This document shows, in pieces, positions 5,092 to 7,909 of a stretch of DNA of 7,909 bases. The notes under the pieces are model-generated. The model did no database searches and had not been told where the DNA came from. It saw only the letters and a list, made by a program, of their open reading frames with translations. Origin of the DNA: an uncultured Eubacterium sp. (lineage in GTDB: Bacteria > Bacillota_A > Clostridia > Lachnospirales > Lachnospiraceae); NCBI GenBank assembly GCA_948759685.1, contig CAQBGY010000140.1, positions 1 through 7,909 of the forward strand, in the 5' to 3' direction. The position numbers and the translations under genes were made by a program. The number at the start of each line of letters is the position of its first letter. The stretch's first letter is position 1.

Positions 5092-7038
5092 TTAGCAGAT
5101 TTCACTTCCTGCGACAATATCTTTATCCACTGTTACAACGGATAAATTCCCTTCATCATCTCCTGCAGCAAGAATCATTCCCTGTGATTCCACACCGCAA
5201 AGTTTGCACGGTTTCAGATTTGTAATAACTGCCACTTTCTTTCCAACCATCTCTTCCGGTTTATAGTATTTTGCTATACCTGACACAATCTGTCTTGTTT
5301 CAGCTCCGATCTTTATCTGTGAAACTAAAAGTTTCTTTGCTTTTGGTACCGGCTCGCATTTAATTACTTCACCTACCTGAATCTGCACCTTATCAAAATC
5401 GTCAATAGAAATCTCAGGTTTCTTCTCTACTTCCGGATATTTCTCACCTTCTGCTTCTGCCTTCTGTGCTGCCTCGATTTCTGCTACCTTCTCCATTACT
5501 TCCTTTACATCCATTCTGGCAAATAAGATTTCAGGCTTTTCTGTCACCTTGTTTCCTGACGGATATTTTCCAAATTCCGTCATATCATCAAACGCTCTTG
5601 CTGTACCATTGATCTGCTCTAGTACTTTCTTAGAAGTCTCCGGCATAAACGGTTCAAGAAGGCTTGCTCCAATATTAATTCCTTCAATTAGATTATAAAG
5701 AACTGTCGCAAGTCTGTCCTGCTTATCCTCATCTTTTGCCAACGCCCAAGGCATTGTTTCATCAATATACTTATTGCATCTCTTAAATAATGCAAAAATT
5801 TCTGTCATTGCATCAGCCACACGAAGCTTCTCCATCTTTTCTGCTGCCTTCACCGGTGCTTCTAAAATTACCTTCTTAAAGTCTGCATCCACATCTTCCA
5901 CAACACCCTTGTCTGCAACAACACCGCCAAAATATTTATTTGACATAGAAATTGTTCTGTTCACAAGATTTCCAAGAGTATTGGCAAGGTCTGAATTCAT
6001 TCTTTCGACCATCAGCTCCCATGTAATTGTTCCATCATTTTCAAATGGCATCTCATGAAGAACAAAATATCTTACTGCATCCACTCCAAACAGTCCCGCT
6101 AAATCATCAGCATAGATTACGTTTCCTTTGGATTTGCTCATCTTACCATCCCCCTGTAATAACCAAGGATGGCCAAATATCTGTTTCGGAAGTGGAATAT
6201 CAAGAGCCATCAACATAATCGGCCAGTAAATTGTGTGGAATCTCAAAATATCTTTTCCTATTAAATGTAGGTCTGCCGGCCAATATTTTTCAAACATCGG
6301 ATTGCTGTTTCCATCCAAATCAAATCCCAGTCCTGTAATATAGTTTGACAGAGCATCAATCCATACATAAACAACATGGTTTGGGTCAAAGTCTACGGGA
6401 ACGCCCCACTTAAATGATGTTCTGGAAACACATAAATCCTGCAATCCCGGAAGAAGGAAATTATTCATCATCTCATTCTTTCTGGACTCCGGCTGAATAA
6501 ATTCAGGATGGGTATTGATATGTTCTATCAATCTGTCTGCATACTTACTCATTCTGAAAAAGTATGCTTCTTCCTGTGCCGGTGTACATTCTCTTCCGCA
6601 ATCCGGACATTTTCCATCTACTAACTGTGACTCTGTAAAAAATGATTCACATGGTGTACAGTACATTCCTTCATAATGCCCTTTATAAATATCTCCCTGA
6701 TCATATAATTTCTTAAAAATCTTCTGAACCTGTGCTTCATGGTCCGCATCCGTAGTTCTGATAAACTTATCATATGATGTGTTCATTGCATCCCATATCT
6801 CTTTAATGACTCCTGCCACATTATCAACATATTCTTTTGGAGTAATGCCGGCCTCTGCTGCCTTTAACTCGATTTTCTGTCCATGTTCATCTGTTCCTGT
6901 CTGAAATCTCACATCATATCCCTGCTGTCTTTTAAAACGTACAATACTGTCCGCAAGAATAGCCTCATAAGTATTTCCAATATGCGGCTTTCCTGATGTG
7001 TAAGCAATTGCTGTTGTTAAATAATATGTTTTACTCAT
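5092..7038 (-). CDS. metG: Methionyl-tRNA synthetase
   Basis: MetRS charges elongator and initiator tRNA-Met with methionine using ATP. The 648-residue protein is complete. It has the HIGH-type signature HIGN (19-22) in a class I Rossmann fold and TGTDEHG (48-54). The zinc knuckle is formed by C127/C130 and C144/C147. KMSKS is at 299-303, followed by the anticodon-binding helical domain (about 340-510). A charged linker (515-543) leads to a C-terminal Trbp111/EMAP-II-type tRNA-binding domain (about 545-648, FDKVQIQVGEV onward). Four cysteines in one cluster indicate a single knuckle. AGGAGA at 7045-7050, 6 nt before the ATG, fixes the start. Expression should respond to uncharged tRNA-Met through the T-box leader just upstream. 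It heads an operon with tatD and rsmA. Confidence 0.98.
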   Translation of the reverse strand: MSKTYYLTTAIAYTSGKPHIGNTYEAILADSIVRFKRQQGYDVRFQTGTDEHGQKIELKAAEAGITPKEYVDNVAGVIKEIWDAMNTSYDKFIRTTDADHEAQVQKIFKKLYDQGDIYKGHYEGMYCTPCESFFTESQLVDGKCPDCGRECTPAQEEAYFFRMSKYADRLIEHINTHPEFIQPESRKNEMMNNFLLPGLQDLCVSRTSFKWGVPVDFDPNHVVYVWIDALSNYITGLGFDLDGNSNPMFEKYWPADLHLIGKDILRFHTIYWPIMLMALDIPLPKQIFGHPWLLQGDGKMSKSKGNVIYADDLAGLFGVDAVRYFVLHEMPFENDGTITWELMVERMNSDLANTLGNLVNRTISMSNKYFGGVVADKGVVEDVDADFKKVILEAPVKAAEKMEKLRVADAMTEIFALFKRCNKYIDETMPWALAKDEDKQDRLATVLYNLIEGINIGASLLEPFMPETSKKVLEQINGTARAFDDMTEFGKYPSGNKVTEKPEILFARMDVKEVMEKVAEIEAAQKAEAEGEKYPEVEKKPEISIDDFDKVQIQVGEVIKCEPVPKAKKLLVSQIKIGAETRQIVSGIAKYYKPEEMVGKKVAVITNLKPCKLCGVESQGMILAAGDDEGNLSVVTVDKDIVAGSEIC

Positions 7039-7066
7039 TTTTGTTCTCCTTTTTTATAATATAGAA

Positions 7067-7317
7067 AGCTCCCGTCTTTTTGCAAAGACGAGAGCATAAA
7101 AACTTCGTGGTACCACTTTACTTTATCTGAGATATCCCAGACCTCATTGACACTATAACGGGTGTTCCCGTCGATAACTTATGTGATGAATCTCTACACT
7201 CATTACCACCGCTCCAGGGCCATCTTCAACTGTCACTCCGCTGCCTGCTTTCACCCAATCAGGCTCTCTTTTAAGTTTCGCTTCAGTTTACTCTTCCTTT
7301 CAATGCGTTTACCTATG
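7067..7317 (-). promoter_or_regulatory. T-box leader (tRNA-Met sensing) of metG
   Basis: On the minus strand the leader shows an ordered T-box architecture. Stem I carries AGUA (7289-7292) opposite GAAG (7224-7227), next to the helix AACUG/CAGUU (7284-7288 with 7228-7232). An AUG specifier follows at 7221-7223. The AGAGAG bulge and the GCCUG...CAGGC distal hairpin come from about 7235-7268. A Stem III-like hairpin is at 7158-7171 (ACGGG, loop, CCCGU). The T-box core AAAGUGGUACCACGA is at 7105-7119. Its bulge UGGU (7112-7115) can pair with an ACCA tRNA end, as expected for tRNA-Met with discriminator A. The antiterminator pairs AAAG with CUUU (7084-7087) and ACGA with UCGU (7088-7091), both taken from the terminator's 5' arm. 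Uncharged tRNA-Met should permit read-through into metG. Ends of the leader are approximate. Confidence 0.93.
7068..7095 (-). terminator. T-box-controlled terminator before metG
   Basis: A 12-bp stem (GCTCTCGTCTTT at 7084-7095, AAAGACGGGAGC at 7068-7079, one G-U pair) closes a 4-nt GCAA loop. The tract after it, TTTCTATATTAT, is only moderately U-rich. Its 5' arm is shared with the antiterminator, so the two structures exclude each other. Confidence 0.88.
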
Positions 7318-7323
7318 CCACTA

Positions 7324-7352
7324 ATTCTATTATTTTATACTGTTTTTGTCAA
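7324..7352 (-). promoter_or_regulatory. Sigma-A promoter of metG T-box operon
   Basis: The minus strand shows a consensus -35 TTGACA (7347-7352), a 17-bp spacer and a -10 TAGAAT (7324-7329, 5 of 6). Transcription is expected near 7317, giving a leader of about 280 nt that contains the whole T-box. The -35 box begins 12 bp after the stop codon of the leucine-rich-repeat gene. Confidence 0.88.
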
Positions 7353-7364
7353 ATTATTTATTTC

Positions 7365-7909
7365 TTATATTATTCGGTACTCAAAATCATTTTTTGTTGC
7401 AAATGCCATTGCCAATGAATTTTTCTTACAATACAGTTTCAACCGATACCCACATTCAGAAAATGCAGTTTTGTGTATGAGTGTTAACGAATTTGGAAGT
7501 TCCACTCTTTTTAACTTTTTACAGCCACAAAATGCGTTTCTCCAGATTTTGCTTACACCACTGCTTATTGTTACCCGTTTTAAATTTTTACACCCCCAAA
7601 AACTTGCGCCGGATATTTGATATACAGAACCCGGAATGGTTATCTCTGTAATATTGTTACAATATTCAAAGGCACTTGTTTCTAAGATTGTTACCGTACC
7701 TGGTATATTTATGTAGGTTGCTTTAGATGACTGAAATGCAGACTCTCCAATTTTTGTAATTCCTTTTGGAATATTAATAACTCCTGTCTTTCCCTGTGGA
7801 GATGCTAACAGAACTGTACCTGTTGCATCACACAGAAATCCATCTATTACTTTAAATCTTGCATTGTTCCCTGCACTAAATCCTGTAATATTTGTGTATC
7901 CTTTCCATG
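7365..7909 (-). CDS. BspA-type leucine-rich repeat (LRR_5) protein, C-terminal part
   Basis: The reading frame enters from the right edge, so the start and N-terminus are missing; about 180 residues are visible before the TAA at 7365-7367. After a FKVIDGFLCDATGTVLLA segment typical of BspA-like proteins come about five 23-residue LRR_5 repeats. They have the pattern I.IP..(V/I)..I...AF..C..L..; examples are INIPGTVTILETSAFEYCNN and VTISSGVSKIWRNAFCGCKK. The end, LKLYCKKNSLAMAFATKNDF, is the usual cap that follows the last repeat. Such proteins are generally surface-exposed or secreted and bind host or other proteins, but nothing here shows a ligand. No LPXTG sorting signal or membrane anchor follows the repeats, so any export or anchoring signal must lie upstream. 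Transcription may run on into the metG leader, since no terminator is evident. Confidence 0.85.
   Translation of the reverse strand, partial: WKGYTNITGFSAGNNARFKVIDGFLCDATGTVLLASPQGKTGVINIPKGITKIGESAFQSSKATYINIPGTVTILETSAFEYCNNITEITIPGSVYQISGASFWGCKNLKRVTISSGVSKIWRNAFCGCKKLKRVELPNSLTLIHKTAFSECGYRLKLYCKKNSLAMAFATKNDFEYRII

Noticed and set aside
7107..7116. Perfect 10-bp palindrome GTGGTACCAC resembling an operator
   Set aside because: It is the conserved core of the T-box, with the tRNA-pairing UGGU, so no separate operator is needed to explain it.
7162..7620. Plus-strand open frame of 152 codons across the T-box leader and LRR gene
   Set aside because: It is antisense to a structured leader and to clear LRR_5 repeats; no independent coding evidence.

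Overview
The window is a low-GC, minus-strand block of Firmicutes housekeeping genes. The type of uracil phosphoribosyltransferase, a T-box in front of metG, a CwlD-like amidase and a BspA-type leucine-rich-repeat protein together suggest Clostridia, probably a gut Lachnospiraceae member. That placement is inference from protein style and gene order. All eight supported genes read right to left. No tRNA, rRNA, insertion sequence or CRISPR array is visible.

Right to left, in transcription order. At 7365-7909 lies the C-terminal part of an LRR_5/BspA-like protein whose start is outside the window. Only 12 bp after its stop codon begins a strong sigma-A-type promoter (7324-7352). It drives a T-box leader (about 7067-7317) with an AUG specifier and mutually exclusive antiterminator and terminator. 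The leader controls metG, followed by tatD and rsmA (5092-7038, 4252-5028, 3372-4235). This operon of tRNA charging, a metal-dependent nuclease and 16S rRNA dimethylation ends at a clean intrinsic terminator overlapping the rsmA stop codon.

Next is a single-gene unit, a CwlD-like N-acetylmuramoyl-L-alanine amidase (2533-3276). It has a promoter that resembles a sporulation sigma-E site as well as a housekeeping one. A separate promoter (2463-2491) then leads into sua5 (threonylcarbamoyl-AMP synthase for tRNA t6A), a low-molecular-weight tyrosine-phosphatase-like gene and upp (uracil salvage). The order sua5, phosphatase, upp is a shortened version of the Bacillus ywlC-ywlE-upp neighbourhood. 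The unit ends at a very long near-perfect inverted repeat (172-235). Beyond it is a GC-rich, two-copy intergenic repeat (67-166) of unknown role.

The most notable observation is that the phosphatase-like protein (909-1349) keeps the family fold signature but has lost the catalytic Cys, the P-loop Arg and the general-acid Asp, so it looks like a pseudoenzyme kept in an intact reading frame. The other points worth checking are the repeat at the left end, the sigma-E-like promoter of the amidase gene and the T-box arrangement. Otherwise this is an ordinary core-genome region.
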